Positions 37,426 to 46,592 are shown, counted from the first letter of the stretch. The stretch: DNA of 64,000 nucleotides from Rhizobium sp. JAB6 (GCF_003024605.1 NZ_PYJQ01000009.1:620001-684000); one strand, 5' to 3'. The notes: generated from the sequence alone by a model not told the origin. A program made the numbers and translations.

Positions 37426-38109
37426 TCAGCCTTTTGCGACCGGAGCCTTGCCGGATGCAGTGATAAGGTCGAGCAGCATCTGGGCACGGTTGGCAACGTT
37501 GCGCGGGCTCTGCGGATCGTCGACGATCGCCTGGAACCACTGCCGGGCCTTGGCGAAATCCCCGGCCTTGTAGGCAGCAAGGCCGAGAACGTCGCGCGCC
37601 GAATGGCGGAAGGCATCAGCGGGGACGGCGAGCTCCTGCGCTTCGGCGGCGACCTGATCGTAGGTGCCGGTATCGACCAGCAGATAGGCAGCGCGCAAGC
37701 GGGCCGCATCGCGGATAACGACGGGAAGGTCCGTCTGCTTGCCGATCGCCGAGAATGTGGCGATGGCAGCGGCCTTGTCGCCCTTCTGCGCCTGCAGCGT
37801 TGCGGCGCGCAGTCGTGCCAGCACCGGATAGGAACCAGGGCCGCTCTTTTCGATGGCGGCGAATGCGGCCAGCGCCTCATCCGTCTTGTTCTGATCGGCA
37901 AGCGTCAGCGCGGCAATGAACTGATCGCCGCCGCTGCCAGCCTGATTGCCGGCCCAATAGCGATAGCCGCTATAGGCCGCGGTGGCGAGAACGATGAGCA
38001 CGGCCAGTCCGATGATGAGCTTGCCGAAACGGCGCCATATGAACCGCAACTGGTCCGAGCGCAGTTCCTCATTCACCTCGCGGATGAAGCTATCGTCATT
38101 GAATGCCAT
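37426..38109 (-). CDS. YfgM-like TPR membrane protein
   Basis: A 227-residue protein with a cytoplasmic N-terminus beginning [20 protein letters not shown]. One membrane helix follows (about residues 32-52), then a periplasmic tetratricopeptide-like helical part. E. coli YfgM is a partner of the SecYEG/PpiD translocon and its gene is also close to der. That conserved neighbourhood supports the assignment. It is probably co-transcribed with der. Confidence 0.82.
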   Translation of the reverse strand: MAFNDDSFIREVNEELRSDQLRFIWRRFGKLIIGLAVLIVLATAAYSGYRYWAGNQAGSGGDQFIAALTLADQNKTDEALAAFAAIEKSGPGSYPVLARLRAATLQAQKGDKAAAIATFSAIGKQTDLPVVIRDAARLRAAYLLVDTGTYDQVAAEAQELAVPADAFRHSARDVLGLAAYKAGDFAKARQWFQAIVDDPQSPRNVANRAQMLLDLITASGKAPVAKG

Positions 38110-38210
38110 TCTCGTCTCCGGCCCAGGCCAAATAGTTCCAACAAGCTTAGGGGTTAGTTGGGCCTTCTACTCCATTTTACGGCTTATGTAAGGGGGAACG
38201 GCGGAAATCG

Positions 38211-38792
38211 TCACATAACCAGCGGCGAAACGCCGATAATCCACGCATGAAGCTTCCAAATGATCAAGATCCAGGCGATCGCACCGATGATGATCGCATA
38301 AAGATCGTATTTGGCCGAGACGAAGGGACGCAGTGTGATTTCGCCCGCCCGCTCGCGCCGCTTCAGCGAAATGCGCAGGATCACGCCCCAGGCAAGAAAG
38401 GCGGCAAAGAGCAGCATGGCCGCACCGTCGCCATTCGATAGAAGATGCGCGAGGGCCCAGATCTTCACCGACAGCACCATCGGATGCTTGGTCTTGACCG
38501 CAATGTGTCCGGCCGGCAGCAGCGAGGCGACAAGACAGATCAGGGCGAACAGCATCAGCAGGATGGTGATGTGGCTCATCCAGATCGGCGGCGACCAGAT
38601 CGGCGTCATGTCGCGCGCCTGGCCGAAGCCGTAAATCAGGACGATCAGCGCGATGATACTGGCAATCGAATAGGCGATCTTCCAGCCCTCTTCGCCAAGG
38701 CTGGCAATCAATGAGGTCCGCAGGCCGGGTACCACGACGCGGATCAGGTGGAGGCCGAGAAAAAGAACAATGCCGAGAACGAGCAATGCCAT
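38211..38792 (-). CDS. NnrU family membrane protein
   Basis: A 193-residue integral membrane protein with about five or six helices and the conserved IAVKTKHPMVLSVKIWALAHLLSNGD stretch (split here: HPMVLSVKIWALAHLLSNGD). This defines the NnrU family, related to isoprenylcysteine methyltransferase-like membrane enzymes. nnrU was first found next to denitrification genes, but no such genes are nearby. The exact function is unknown. Confidence 0.85.
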   Translation of the reverse strand: MALLVLGIVLFLGLHLIRVVVPGLRTSLIASLGEEGWKIAYSIASIIALIVLIYGFGQARDMTPIWSPPIWMSHITILLMLFALICLVASLLPAGHIAVKTKHPMVLSVKIWALAHLLSNGDGAAMLLFAAFLAWGVILRISLKRRERAGEITLRPFVSAKYDLYAIIIGAIAWILIIWKLHAWIIGVSPLVM

Positions 38793-38971
38793 GGATGAAA
38801 TCCTCTATGGTCTTGTAGCCACATCCTTATCGGCTGCCGCAAAAAAATGCCAGCATCACCGCAGCTTCGCCGCAATTGCGCGAAAGGAAGAATGTGACCC
38901 GGAGCGCGCCATCCCCATATCGCCAGACGATCTTGGCAAGCCGTGCTCGACCCAATCAGTATTTGGTGCCC

Positions 38972-39952
38972 ATGTTTCGCTTTGCTACCTGTCTCTCCCT
39001 CGCCATTTCCCTGGGCCTGCCCGCCGCCGCCCAGGCGGATGCCAAGCCCAAGCAGCTGGTCATGATTTCCTTCGATGGCGCTCATGACAATGCACTCTGG
39101 ACCAAGAGCCGCGAGATCGCTTCGCGCAACGGCGCGCATTTCACTTACTTTCTGTCGTGCACCTTCCTGATGAACCAGGCGCAGGCCAAGGCCTATCAGG
39201 GACCGAAGCAGCGGCCGGGCAAATCCAATGTCGGCTTCGCCAAGAGCGAGGACGATGTCCGCACCCGCATCGCCAACATCTGGGGCGCCCATCAGGAAGG
39301 CCACGATATTTCCAGCCATGCCTGTGGTCATTTCGATGGCAAGGGCTGGAGTGCTGCCGATTGGAAACAGGAATTCACGAATGCCCGCATCGCGCTTCGC
39401 GACGCCTGGAAGAATGTCGGCCTCGCCGATAAGGAACCTCAGGATTGGGCGGACTTCGCCACGAATGACGTCAAGGGATTCCGCGCACCCTATCTTTCTA
39501 CCAGCGATGGTCTCGTGCCGGCGGAAAAAGAGATGGGCTTTCAGTATGACGCAAGCCTCGTCACCAAGGGACCTGCCCTGCCGCAGGTCGTCGACGGCAT
39601 CTATCGCTTCGGCCTGCCATTGATCCCCGAAGGCCCCGGGCAGCGCCCGGTCATCGGCATGGATTACAATCTTTATGTGCGCCACTCCAAGGGCGCCGAG
39701 GACAAGGCAAACGCCAAGACCTATGAAGACCGCGCCTTCGAAGCCTTCGAGGCGGCTTTCAACAAGCAGTACGACGGCGAGCGCATCCCGCTGCAGCTCG
39801 GCTTCCATTTCGTCGAAATGAATGACGGCGCCTACTGGCGCGCCCTCGACCGTTTCGTCAGTGACGTCTGCCACAAACAGGATGTCGCCTGCGTCAGCTA
39901 TTCCGAAGCGATCCCGCTCATCGCGGCAAGAGGCAAGCCGCAGCAGGGGTGA
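38972..39952 (+). CDS. Secreted polysaccharide deacetylase family protein
   Basis: A 326-residue protein. The signal peptide has the hydrophobic core LSLAISLGLPAAAQA. A NodB-like fold then opens with LVMISFDGAHDN, where the Asp takes the place of the usual DDG motif, and has a later GHDISSHACGHFDG holding the zinc-binding histidines. This domain order fits the rhizobial/fungal-like secreted deacetylases acting on chitin or peptidoglycan sugars. The substrate is unknown. ATG 38972 was chosen for its signal peptide. Confidence 0.78.
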   Translation: MFRFATCLSLAISLGLPAAAQADAKPKQLVMISFDGAHDNALWTKSREIASRNGAHFTYFLSCTFLMNQAQAKAYQGPKQRPGKSNVGFAKSEDDVRTRIANIWGAHQEGHDISSHACGHFDGKGWSAADWKQEFTNARIALRDAWKNVGLADKEPQDWADFATNDVKGFRAPYLSTSDGLVPAEKEMGFQYDASLVTKGPALPQVVDGIYRFGLPLIPEGPGQRPVIGMDYNLYVRHSKGAEDKANAKTYEDRAFEAFEAAFNKQYDGERIPLQLGFHFVEMNDGAYWRALDRFVSDVCHKQDVACVSYSEAIPLIAARGKPQQG

Positions 39953-39974
39953 AAAGCGGTTGGGCAAAGCCCGA

Positions 39975-40065
39975 GCAATCGATCGCGTGAATCGATTGCC
40001 GCGGCGGACGCCGTGGTTCGAGACGGCCCTTCAGGCCTCTCCATGAGGGCCTCACCTCCAACGGC
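39975..40065. repeat. Hairpin and probable dispersed intergenic repeat
   Basis: GCAATCGAT (39975..39983) and ATCGATTGC (39991..39999) are perfect 9-bp arms. They are followed by a GGTTCGAGACGGCCCTTCAG-type segment with AGGCCT/AGGGCCT arms, of a style I associate with dispersed intergenic repeats in alphaproteobacteria. It lies between the convergent deacetylase and bacA genes and may also end transcription. The rest of the 224-base gap shows nothing clear. Confidence 0.4.
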
Positions 40066-40176
40066 TCAACTCCTCGGATTCACTGCGAAATCAACTCCAT
40101 CCTCACCCAGAGTTTTGTCAAAGGGAGAGGATGACTCGGATCTTCTGACCAATGGGAAGGTCAGAACCTTTTGCCG

Positions 40177-41442
40177 TCAACCATCCGCGTGAATGACGCC
40201 GGCCTCACGTTCCAAATAGCGCTGATCGATCGGCGGCAGCGGCTCGTCATAGATAGCGGCCTCGAAGGCTTTCAGACGCTTGTGGATCGACAGCAGTTCG
40301 ATGATCGTCGTCCAGGAGCTGACGAGATACTGGAAAGAATTGCTGACCTGACCGAAGGCGGTGGCGATTTGCTGCCAGATGCCAAGCGTGATCTTGTGGG
40401 CGACGAACGTCGGCACCAACACGAAATAGAGAAAGATCGCATCGAGCTGCCCATAGGAATAGCGCGCAATGTTGAAATAGGCGTAGTGGAAATACATCCG
40501 GAAATAGTTACGCCGAACGTTGGAGAAGAGCTCCTTTACAGTCAGCGGCTGCGCCCGGTCTTCTCGATCTTCGCCATAGACGAGCTCCTTTCGGTAGGCC
40601 GCTTCCACCCGCTGATTTCGGAAGTTCAATCCCGGAAGTTTTATACCGAAGAGCGCGAGCAGGAACGTACCGAATACCGACCAAATAAGCGCCAGCCAAA
40701 CCAGCGAATACGGGATTGCGCCAATAATCGGCAAATCAGTCACATATTGTGAGAGTTCCAAAAGGATGGGCAGGAACACGATGAGGGTCATGACAGAGCC
40801 GATCAGGCTAACCCCGAGCCCTTCGAGGTTCGTCGCAAAGCGCATCGTATCTTCCTGAACACGCTGCGATGCGCCTTCGATATGTCGGAGCTTTTCCCAT
40901 TTCGACATATAGAAATTGTTCATCGCCCAACGCCAACGGAAGAGATAATGGCTCAGGAAAAACGATGAAATGACGCTCACTGTGACGCCCACCATGCCGA
41001 GCTGCGTGAACGCCCATAGCAAAGCATAGAAATCCGCATTGGTAACGCCCGGCTTTCCCCCGAGCGCATTTTGCAGAAGATCAAAAAATGGCCTGCGCCA
41101 TACGTTCACGGCGACGTCGATCTGAACACCGAAATAGGTAATGAATACGATGAAAGCGGATCCCCACACGGACCAGAGGACCCAGGGGTTGTTCTTGGAA
41201 ACCACTTGCCAAAAACCGCAAAAGACGGCGGCACAGAGAATAAAGTAAATATAGAACAGGAAATTGGTGGGGGCAGCAAAGAACGCTGCTCCGACCGGCT
41301 GCTGCTCTTCCGGAAGCGGCGGATAGCCCATGGACGCCACGACATGGGCACCGACAAAGTACCACAGAAAAACGCAGACAAGCGCCCACACGACCGCTGA
41401 GGAAAAAAACAATCTCGGATTCGGGAAGAAAGAATGAAACAC
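40177..41442 (-). CDS. bacA: BacA/SbmA family peptide transporter
   Basis: A 421-residue inner-membrane protein with seven or eight helices. It carries long invariant BacA stretches: HIEGASQRVQEDTMRF, the GIKLPGLNFRNQRVEAAYR block, VKELFSNVRRNYFRMYFHY and FNIARYSYGQLDAIF. BacA/SbmA imports proline-rich and nodule cysteine-rich peptides using the proton gradient; in S. meliloti it is needed for bacteroid survival. The start is taken as GTG at 41442, which gives Met-Phe-His-Ser-Phe-Phe-Pro, the BacA N-terminus. An upstream TTG at 41487 would add 15 residues. It could be a second paralogue rather than the symbiotic copy. Confidence 0.88.
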   Translation of the reverse strand: MFHSFFPNPRLFFSSAVVWALVCVFLWYFVGAHVVASMGYPPLPEEQQPVGAAFFAAPTNFLFYIYFILCAAVFCGFWQVVSKNNPWVLWSVWGSAFIVFITYFGVQIDVAVNVWRRPFFDLLQNALGGKPGVTNADFYALLWAFTQLGMVGVTVSVISSFFLSHYLFRWRWAMNNFYMSKWEKLRHIEGASQRVQEDTMRFATNLEGLGVSLIGSVMTLIVFLPILLELSQYVTDLPIIGAIPYSLVWLALIWSVFGTFLLALFGIKLPGLNFRNQRVEAAYRKELVYGEDREDRAQPLTVKELFSNVRRNYFRMYFHYAYFNIARYSYGQLDAIFLYFVLVPTFVAHKITLGIWQQIATAFGQVSNSFQYLVSSWTTIIELLSIHKRLKAFEAAIYDEPLPPIDQRYLEREAGVIHADG

Positions 41443-41673
41443 GACGGTTAGGATTCCTGTTGGTTCGAACGACCGCAATGGCGTCAATTTGCGGCGAGCC
41501 TAAGACAGTTCGCCGGGAGCGGCAACCGTCGGAGCCCTATTCTTACGTAGATGTAACCGCTTATCCCATGATCGTGATGCAGTTGTTCAGCAGCGAATTT
41601 TCATCCACTGGATGAGCCCCTCCTCATAGAGACGCATCTCCTTCGTCGATTACTCAATCTGCATATCGCCCCC

Positions 41674-41724
41674 TTGCAGAATTCTATCTTACGATATATA
41701 TCTTACGACATGACGAACGATATA
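41674..41724 (+). promoter_or_regulatory. padR promoter and candidate PadR operator
   Basis: TTGCAG (41674..41679), 17 bases and TATATC (41697..41702) form a plausible promoter. Over and after the -10, ATATCTTACG (41698..41707) and CGAACGATAT (41714..41723) make an imperfect dyad (8 of 10 paired), and ATCTTACGA is also repeated directly just upstream. PadR-family repressors commonly bind such dyads in their own promoters. Confidence 0.5.
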
Positions 41725-41753
41725 AGCTCTCACACTTTAAAAGGAGAAACGAT

Positions 41754-42449
41754 ATGAGAGGTTTCAGAGATCGCATGTTCGGAGATAGCTTTGACATGGT
41801 CGAGGCATATATCCTACGACATGGCCGAGGCCGTGAATCGCGCGGCGAGCATAGGAGAGACTTTATGAGAGGCTTCAAGGGCGGCATGTTCGGCGGCGGG
41901 TTTCGCACCGGCCGCAAGTTCGATGCGGCCGATCTGCAGCTCATCATTCTTGCCCTGCTCTCCGAGCAGCCGCGCCACGGCTATGAACTGATCAAGACCT
42001 TCGAAGAGCGCTCGGGCGGCTTTTACGTGCCGAGCCCGGGCGTCATCTATCCTGCCCTCACCTATCTCGAAGAGACAGGGCAGGCAGAGGTCGAGGTCAG
42101 CGGCACGAAGAAGCTCTACCGCATCACCGAAAGCGGCCAGAAGCGTGTCGACGACAATCGTGATCTGGTCGAGGTGACACTCGCAAAGCTCACGTCCATC
42201 GGCGAGAAAATGGCCCGTGTTCGCGAGGTTTTCGGCGGTGAGGACGAGGATGGCCGCGACAATCCGTTCGATCGCCATGGCAGCGGCGACGTGCATCGCG
42301 CCCGCCATCTGCTCCGCACCGCACTTCGCTCGAAGTTCCCCTGGAGTAGGGCCGAAGGCGCACGCATCGCGGCAATTCTGGAGCGCGCCGCCGCCGATAT
42401 CATCCGCGGCGAGACGAAGGGCCAGGACGAGCCAAAGGCTGATGATTGA
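41754..42449 (+). CDS. PadR-family transcriptional regulator
   Basis: The PadR winged helix begins at DLQLIILALLSEQPRHGYELI and has SPGVIYPALTYLEETGQ as recognition region. A Glu/Arg-rich helical C-terminus follows. Two equally good starts exist: ATG 41754 (AAGGAG, 231 residues) and ATG 41865 (AGGAGAG, 194 residues). Both begin Met-Arg-Gly-Phe, because the promoter-to-start region is tandemly duplicated. The second start gives the normal PadR N-terminus and is probably ancestral. The ligand and targets are unknown; no efflux gene is adjacent. Confidence 0.85.
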   Translation: MRGFRDRMFGDSFDMVEAYILRHGRGRESRGEHRRDFMRGFKGGMFGGGFRTGRKFDAADLQLIILALLSEQPRHGYELIKTFEERSGGFYVPSPGVIYPALTYLEETGQAEVEVSGTKKLYRITESGQKRVDDNRDLVEVTLAKLTSIGEKMARVREVFGGEDEDGRDNPFDRHGSGDVHRARHLLRTALRSKFPWSRAEGARIAAILERAAADIIRGETKGQDEPKADD

Positions 42450-42458
42450 GCCGAAATC

Positions 42459-43211
42459 TCACTTGTCCGGCAGAGTTAGGATGACGGGACCGTTGCGGGT
42501 GGCAACGATCGTGTGCTCGTACTGAACCGTGGGCGCCTGCGGATCGGCATAGAGCGTCCAGGCATCGTCGCCGCCCTCTGCCCAGATCGCGCCGAGCGAA
42601 AGAAATGGCTCGACGGTAAAGACCAGGCCATCCTCCATGATCCTGGTCTCGGAAGGGTCCGACCAGGTGGAAACCTCGGCGGGCTCTTCATGCAGCGAGC
42701 GGCCGATGCCATGGCTGGCGAGATTGGCAATCAAAGTGTAGCGGTTCTTCTGGGCGAATGCGCCGACGGCCTGCCCGATCTTTGCAAGCGGCGCGCCGCT
42801 TTTCACCTGATTGAGGCCGACCCAGAGCGCCCGCTTGCCGTCCCGGCAAAGGCGCTCGATCTTCGGCTTGACGGGCGGCACGGCAAAGGATGCGCCGGTG
42901 TCCGAAAAGAACCCGTCCTTCTCCGCCGATACATCGAGATTGACCAGATCCCCCGCCTTGATCACGCGCGGACCCGGAATGCCGTGCGCCACTTCCTCGT
43001 TAATGCTGATGCAGGTCGCGCCGGGAAACTTGTAGACCAGCTCCGGCGCCGATTGCGCGCCGGCATCCTCCAGTACCTTGCGGCCGATCGCGTCCAGCTC
43101 CAGCGTGGTGATGCCCGGCTCCAGAGCCGTGGCCATGGCCTCCAGCGCGTTGGCGCAGATGTGGCCGATATCTTTGAGCTTGGTCAGTTCTTCTTCGGTC
43201 GAAACGATCAT
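42459..43211 (-). CDS. map: Type I methionine aminopeptidase
   Basis: A 250-residue metalloprotease that removes the initiator methionine. The substrate His is in NEEVAHGIPGPR. The metal ligands are Asp in VNLDVSAEKDGFFSDTG, His in LASHGIGRSLHEEP, Glu in VFTVEPFL and Glu in QYEHTIV. All five ligands are in place. It lacks the zinc-finger extension of eukaryotic forms. It may be a second map copy, because rhizobia often carry two. Confidence 0.94.
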   Translation of the reverse strand: MIVSTEEELTKLKDIGHICANALEAMATALEPGITTLELDAIGRKVLEDAGAQSAPELVYKFPGATCISINEEVAHGIPGPRVIKAGDLVNLDVSAEKDGFFSDTGASFAVPPVKPKIERLCRDGKRALWVGLNQVKSGAPLAKIGQAVGAFAQKNRYTLIANLASHGIGRSLHEEPAEVSTWSDPSETRIMEDGLVFTVEPFLSLGAIWAEGGDDAWTLYADPQAPTVQYEHTIVATRNGPVILTLPDK

Positions 43212-43350
43212 TTAAGGCTTCCGGCACTCGCGCTCTCTCGGCAGCGGTTCGGCGAGAGGCTCAAGCTGGCTTTCGCCCCTTCCCTCCGCGCAGTCAATGT
43301 CTTTGTGAGGTTTTCCGCCAGATAGCGCGGCTTTCGAAATCTGAAAGGGG

Positions 43351-43863
43351 TCAGGAACGCGGATCGTCAGCGAGCAATGCCCAGCGCTCATGGTCACACC
43401 AGACGCCGCCGATCTTCAGGTATTTGGGCGAAAATCCCTCCTTGCGGAAGCCGAGCCGCTTGACCACCGCAATGGATGGATGATTGCCCGGCTGGATATT
43501 GGCCTCCAGCCGATGCAGGCCGATTGCGTCGAAGGCGTGGGCGACGGCCAGGCGGACCGCCTCCGTCATGAAGCCCTGGCCGGCAAATCCGACCATGCCG
43601 TGATAGCCGAGAAAGGCGCTGCGAAACCCGCCCCACACCATCTGATTGATATTGACGACGCCGACGATGCCGCCGGAGCCCGGCTCGCGCGCCACAAGAC
43701 TTATATTCGGCCCCGTCACCGTCTGGCCGAGCCAGGCATCGAAACCGTCGCGATCGAGAAAGGGATAGGCCCATGGCACATGATGGGCGCGGCTGGCGAT
43801 GTTGGCGGCGATCAGCTCGTCTGCATCCGATTGCCTGACCGGTGCGATGATCACTTGCGGCAT
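43351..43863 (-). CDS. GNAT family N-acetyltransferase, RimJ/RimL type
   Basis: A 170-residue acetyltransferase. The acetyl-CoA loop region is seen as GFAGQGFMTEAVRLAVAHAF, followed by LHRLEANIQPGNHPSIAVV and KRLGFRKEG, the order typical of RimJ-like protein N-terminal acetylases. The target is unknown. It stands alone, 139 bases downstream of map in genomic order. Confidence 0.85.
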   Translation of the reverse strand: MPQVIIAPVRQSDADELIAANIASRAHHVPWAYPFLDRDGFDAWLGQTVTGPNISLVAREPGSGGIVGVVNINQMVWGGFRSAFLGYHGMVGFAGQGFMTEAVRLAVAHAFDAIGLHRLEANIQPGNHPSIAVVKRLGFRKEGFSPKYLKIGGVWCDHERWALLADDPRS

Positions 43864-43914
43864 GGCTCGCTCCGTCCTTGTTCGGGAGCGAGCTTTAGCA
43901 AATCGAATCCGAAA

Positions 43915-44343
43915 TCAAAAGCTTCGCTGAAGGAGCGGAATCATTTTGCGAAGCGCTTCATAACGAAGATAAAGGCCGCCCCAGGCAATCACGCCGATAT
44001 AGACGCCGAACAGCAGATGCGAGAAGATCGGGCTGCCGACCCTCAGATGCGTCGCAATCGCCCCGCCGAGAAGACCGGTCAACAGGATGGCGCCGAGAAC
44101 CGACGTTCTCGGGATCCCATAGAGAATGGCGCAGCCGAGCGTGATGACACCGAGAAGCCGCGCAAGCGCCGGATCAACGGAATAGCCGAGCCCCGCCATC
44201 GTCTCCGTCACAACAGGCAACGGAATGAGCTTGATCACGCCGTCAAAGACAAGAAAGGCGATGACCAAGCCGCTGAGGATCATGCCGGCTACGCGCTGAG
44301 CGCGTGTGACTGACGGCAGAAATGAATCGCCTGCGTAAGACAT
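43915..44343 (-). CDS. DoxX-family membrane protein
   Basis: A 142-residue membrane protein with four helices (around VAGMILSGLVIAFLVFDG, LARLLGVITLGCAILYG, VLGAILLTGLLGGAIATH and SHLLFGVYIGVIAWGGL). The pattern fits the DoxX-like group. It lies 30 bases after the SRPBCC gene and is likely co-transcribed with it from the upstream ECF42-type promoter. DoxX-like and SRPBCC proteins often accompany YciI/ECF sigma loci. Confidence 0.8.
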   Translation of the reverse strand: MSYAGDSFLPSVTRAQRVAGMILSGLVIAFLVFDGVIKLIPLPVVTETMAGLGYSVDPALARLLGVITLGCAILYGIPRTSVLGAILLTGLLGGAIATHLRVGSPIFSHLLFGVYIGVIAWGGLYLRYEALRKMIPLLQRSF

Positions 44344-44373
44344 TGTCGTATCCCCCGGAATTGAATCGGAAAT

Positions 44374-44844
44374 TCAGATCTTCGCCGCCAATGCCGCGAG
44401 CTGATCGGCGCACTGTGCCCATCCCTGATGAAAGCCCATTTTCTCATGCGCTTCGCGATCTTCCGCCGACCAATGCAGGACGGTCGCGGTATAACGGGTC
44501 TTGCCGCCGCCGAGATCGTCGAGCTGGATCGTCACCACCATGAAAGGTTTCGCTGACGGCACCCAGGCGCTGGTGAAGGCATCGGTAAAGACGAGCCGCT
44601 CATTGGGAACGACCTCCAGATAAACGCCGTTGCCCGGATAATCCTCGCCCTCGGGGCTGCGCATGGTGATGGAGCTTGAACCGCCGGCTCGAGCATCGAC
44701 ACTGGCTGCCGATACCGCCCATGGCAGAGGCGCGAACCATTGCTTGAGAAGCGCCACGTCGGTCCAGCAACGAAAGATCTTTTCACGCGGCGCATCGATG
44801 ACGCGGGTCAGGGAAAGTTCGTGTCGCTCGGTCTGCTCAGTCAT
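44374..44844 (-). CDS. SRPBCC (AHSA1-like) ligand-binding domain protein
   Basis: A 156-residue START/Bet v1-fold protein. It opens with LTRVIDAPREKIFRCWTD and has LLKQWFAP and a late HEKMGFHQGWAQCADQLAAL, the hallmarks of the AHSA1-like group. These proteins bind small hydrophobic ligands; the ligand here is unknown. A TGTCGG-N17-CGTC promoter, like that of the neighbouring sigma-factor operon, precedes it. Membership in the ECF42 regulon is therefore likely. Confidence 0.85.
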   Translation of the reverse strand: MTEQTERHELSLTRVIDAPREKIFRCWTDVALLKQWFAPLPWAVSAASVDARAGGSSSITMRSPEGEDYPGNGVYLEVVPNERLVFTDAFTSAWVPSAKPFMVVTIQLDDLGGGKTRYTATVLHWSAEDREAHEKMGFHQGWAQCADQLAALAAKI

Positions 44845-44893
44845 GTCTTGCTCCTCTATGGTTTGACGCGGCCCGCTCGGCCTATACCTTAAC

Positions 44894-44920
44894 GACGTTC
44901 GGAACCGCCGCTTCCCGACA
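44894..44920 (-). promoter_or_regulatory. ECF42-type promoter of the SRPBCC-doxX unit
   Basis: On the minus strand TGTCGG (44915..44920) and CGTC (44894..44897) are 17 bases apart, 49 bases before the SRPBCC start. Element sequences and spacing are identical to the site before yciI. The ECF42 promoter described in Streptomyces has TGTCGA at -35 and CG(A/T)C at -10. Confidence 0.65.
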
Positions 44921-44941
44921 GCACAAGTACAAATTTGCTGA

Positions 44942-46198
44942 TTATTTCACAGAGGCGAGAGCGTCCGCGCTGAGACGATCGAGCTGATAACGGATATGGG
45001 CTGCTTCGGCCGGCGAACGGGCAAGTGCGATCGCCCTGTCGAAAGCAACGCGGGCTTCTTGCGCGCGGCCGAGCTGCGCGAGCAGACCACCCCTGACGCC
45101 ATGAAAATAGAAATAGCTGTCGAGCGGCACTTCCAGCGTCGCAATCAGCGCCAGAGCCGCTTCCGGCCCCTTGAGTTTGGAGAGCGCAACCGAACGATTG
45201 AGCGTGACGACGGGAGAAGGCGTCAGCCGCTCCAGCATCTGGTAGAGGAGATCGATCTCCTCCCAATCCGTATCGGCGGCGCGCTTCGCTCTGGAATGCA
45301 GCGCCGCGATTGCCGCCTGTACCTGATAGGGGCCTGGCTTGCGGTGACGGATCGCTTTGTCCAGCAGCGCCAGCGCCTCGTCGATCAGTGTCCGATCCCA
45401 AAGCGAACGATCCTGATCTTCCAGAAGAATGATCTGTCCATTGGCATCGAACCGCGCGTCCTTTCGCGATTGCTGCAGGAGCATCAGCGCCAGCAGCGCC
45501 ATGGTCTCCGGCTCGGAGGGAAAGATCCGCAACAGCAGCCGGCCAAGCCGGATCGCCTCGTCGGCGAAGGCAGCAGCCTCACGATGCGCTCCCCCGGCCG
45601 AATAGCCTTCATTGTAGATGAGGTAGATCATGGCGCTGACGAGCGCCAGCCTTTCGCTCCGCTCCACCGCGCCCGGCGCTTCAAAAGGAACGCCTGCGGC
45701 GGCCACGCGCGCCTTAGCTCTTGTGATGCGCTGCTCCATTGCGCTCTCGCTGACGAGGAAGGCGCGGGCGATCTGCTGCACCGAAAGGCCGGAAACGATG
45801 CGCAGCGCCAGCGCGATCTGTTGCGTGGCCGGCAGATCCGGATGGCAGCAGATGAAGAGCAATCGCAAAATATCGTCACGATATCCGGAGCCATCGAGCC
45901 GCTCGGCCAGATCGCTTTCGGCATCGCCCGTATCGGAGATCGTCTCCTCATCCGGCAGACTCTGCAATTTCGCCTGTTTGCGCACCGTATCGATGCCGCT
46001 ATTGCGGCCGACGAAGATCAGCCAGGCGACGGGATCGCGCGGCGGCCCCTTGTCGGGCCAAGTCTTCAAGGCCCTGAGGCAGGCCTCCTGAAAGGCCTCC
46101 TCGGCAATGTCGAGATTGCGGAAATAGCGCAAAAGCGCGCCCATAACCTGTGGCCGGGCATTGGTAAGCGCGATGTCGATCCAGTCAATATCGGTCAT
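44942..46198 (-). CDS. ECF RNA polymerase sigma factor, ECF42 type with C-terminal extension
   Basis: A 418-residue sigma factor. The sigma-2 region (about residues 10-90) includes WLIFVGRNSGIDTVRKQAK. The sigma-4 helix-turn-helix is in IVSGLSVQQIARAFLVSESA. A long helical C-terminal half carries TPR-like repeats (DUF6596 region) with TLNRSVALSKL. Lack of an anti-sigma gene, the long extension and coupling with a YciI/DGPF gene define the ECF42 group, in which the extension regulates activity. It starts inside the yciI stop (ATGA). Confidence 0.92.
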   Translation of the reverse strand: MTDIDWIDIALTNARPQVMGALLRYFRNLDIAEEAFQEACLRALKTWPDKGPPRDPVAWLIFVGRNSGIDTVRKQAKLQSLPDEETISDTGDAESDLAERLDGSGYRDDILRLLFICCHPDLPATQQIALALRIVSGLSVQQIARAFLVSESAMEQRITRAKARVAAAGVPFEAPGAVERSERLALVSAMIYLIYNEGYSAGGAHREAAAFADEAIRLGRLLLRIFPSEPETMALLALMLLQQSRKDARFDANGQIILLEDQDRSLWDRTLIDEALALLDKAIRHRKPGPYQVQAAIAALHSRAKRAADTDWEEIDLLYQMLERLTPSPVVTLNRSVALSKLKGPEAALALIATLEVPLDSYFYFHGVRGGLLAQLGRAQEARVAFDRAIALARSPAEAAHIRYQLDRLSADALASVK

Positions 46199-46569
46199 GT
46201 TGCAACAGCTCCCGGCCGGAAGACGTAAAGCGGACGGATTTCATAGGAGCCGACGCCGGGATTGGCCGCGGCAAGCTCCTTCGAAAAACCGATGGCTTCG
46301 TCGAGGGTTTCAAAATCGACGACGTAGAAACCGAGCAACTGCTCCTTCGTTTCGGCAAAGGGACCGTCGATCACGATCGGTTCGTTCTTGCCCTTGCGCA
46401 GGGTCGTCGCCGCCGTCGTCGGCATCAAGCGTGCCACGGGGCCGAGCTTTCCAGCCGCCCTGAGCGGCTCCTGCACGGCAATCAACCGTGCCATCGTCGC
46501 GTCTTCCTGTTCCTTGGACCAGGCAAACACGGTATCTTCGTCATTGTAGCACAGGATGGCATAAAGCAT
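46195..46569 (-). CDS. YciI-family (DGPF domain) protein
   Basis: A 124-residue ferredoxin-like fold protein with the VIDGPFAETKEQLLGFYVVD signature that names the DGPF domain. Such genes nearly always accompany ECF42 sigma factors and are likely their targets or partners; the molecular role is unknown. It is the first gene of the operon and is translationally coupled to the sigma gene. A TGTCGG-N17-CGTC promoter lies 24-50 bases upstream, suggesting autoregulation. Confidence 0.9.
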   Translation of the reverse strand: MLYAILCYNDEDTVFAWSKEQEDATMARLIAVQEPLRAAGKLGPVARLMPTTAATTLRKGKNEPIVIDGPFAETKEQLLGFYVVDFETLDEAIGFSKELAAANPGVGSYEIRPLYVFRPGAVAT

Positions 46570-46592
46570 GGATATTCCCTTCTCCCTTTAAA

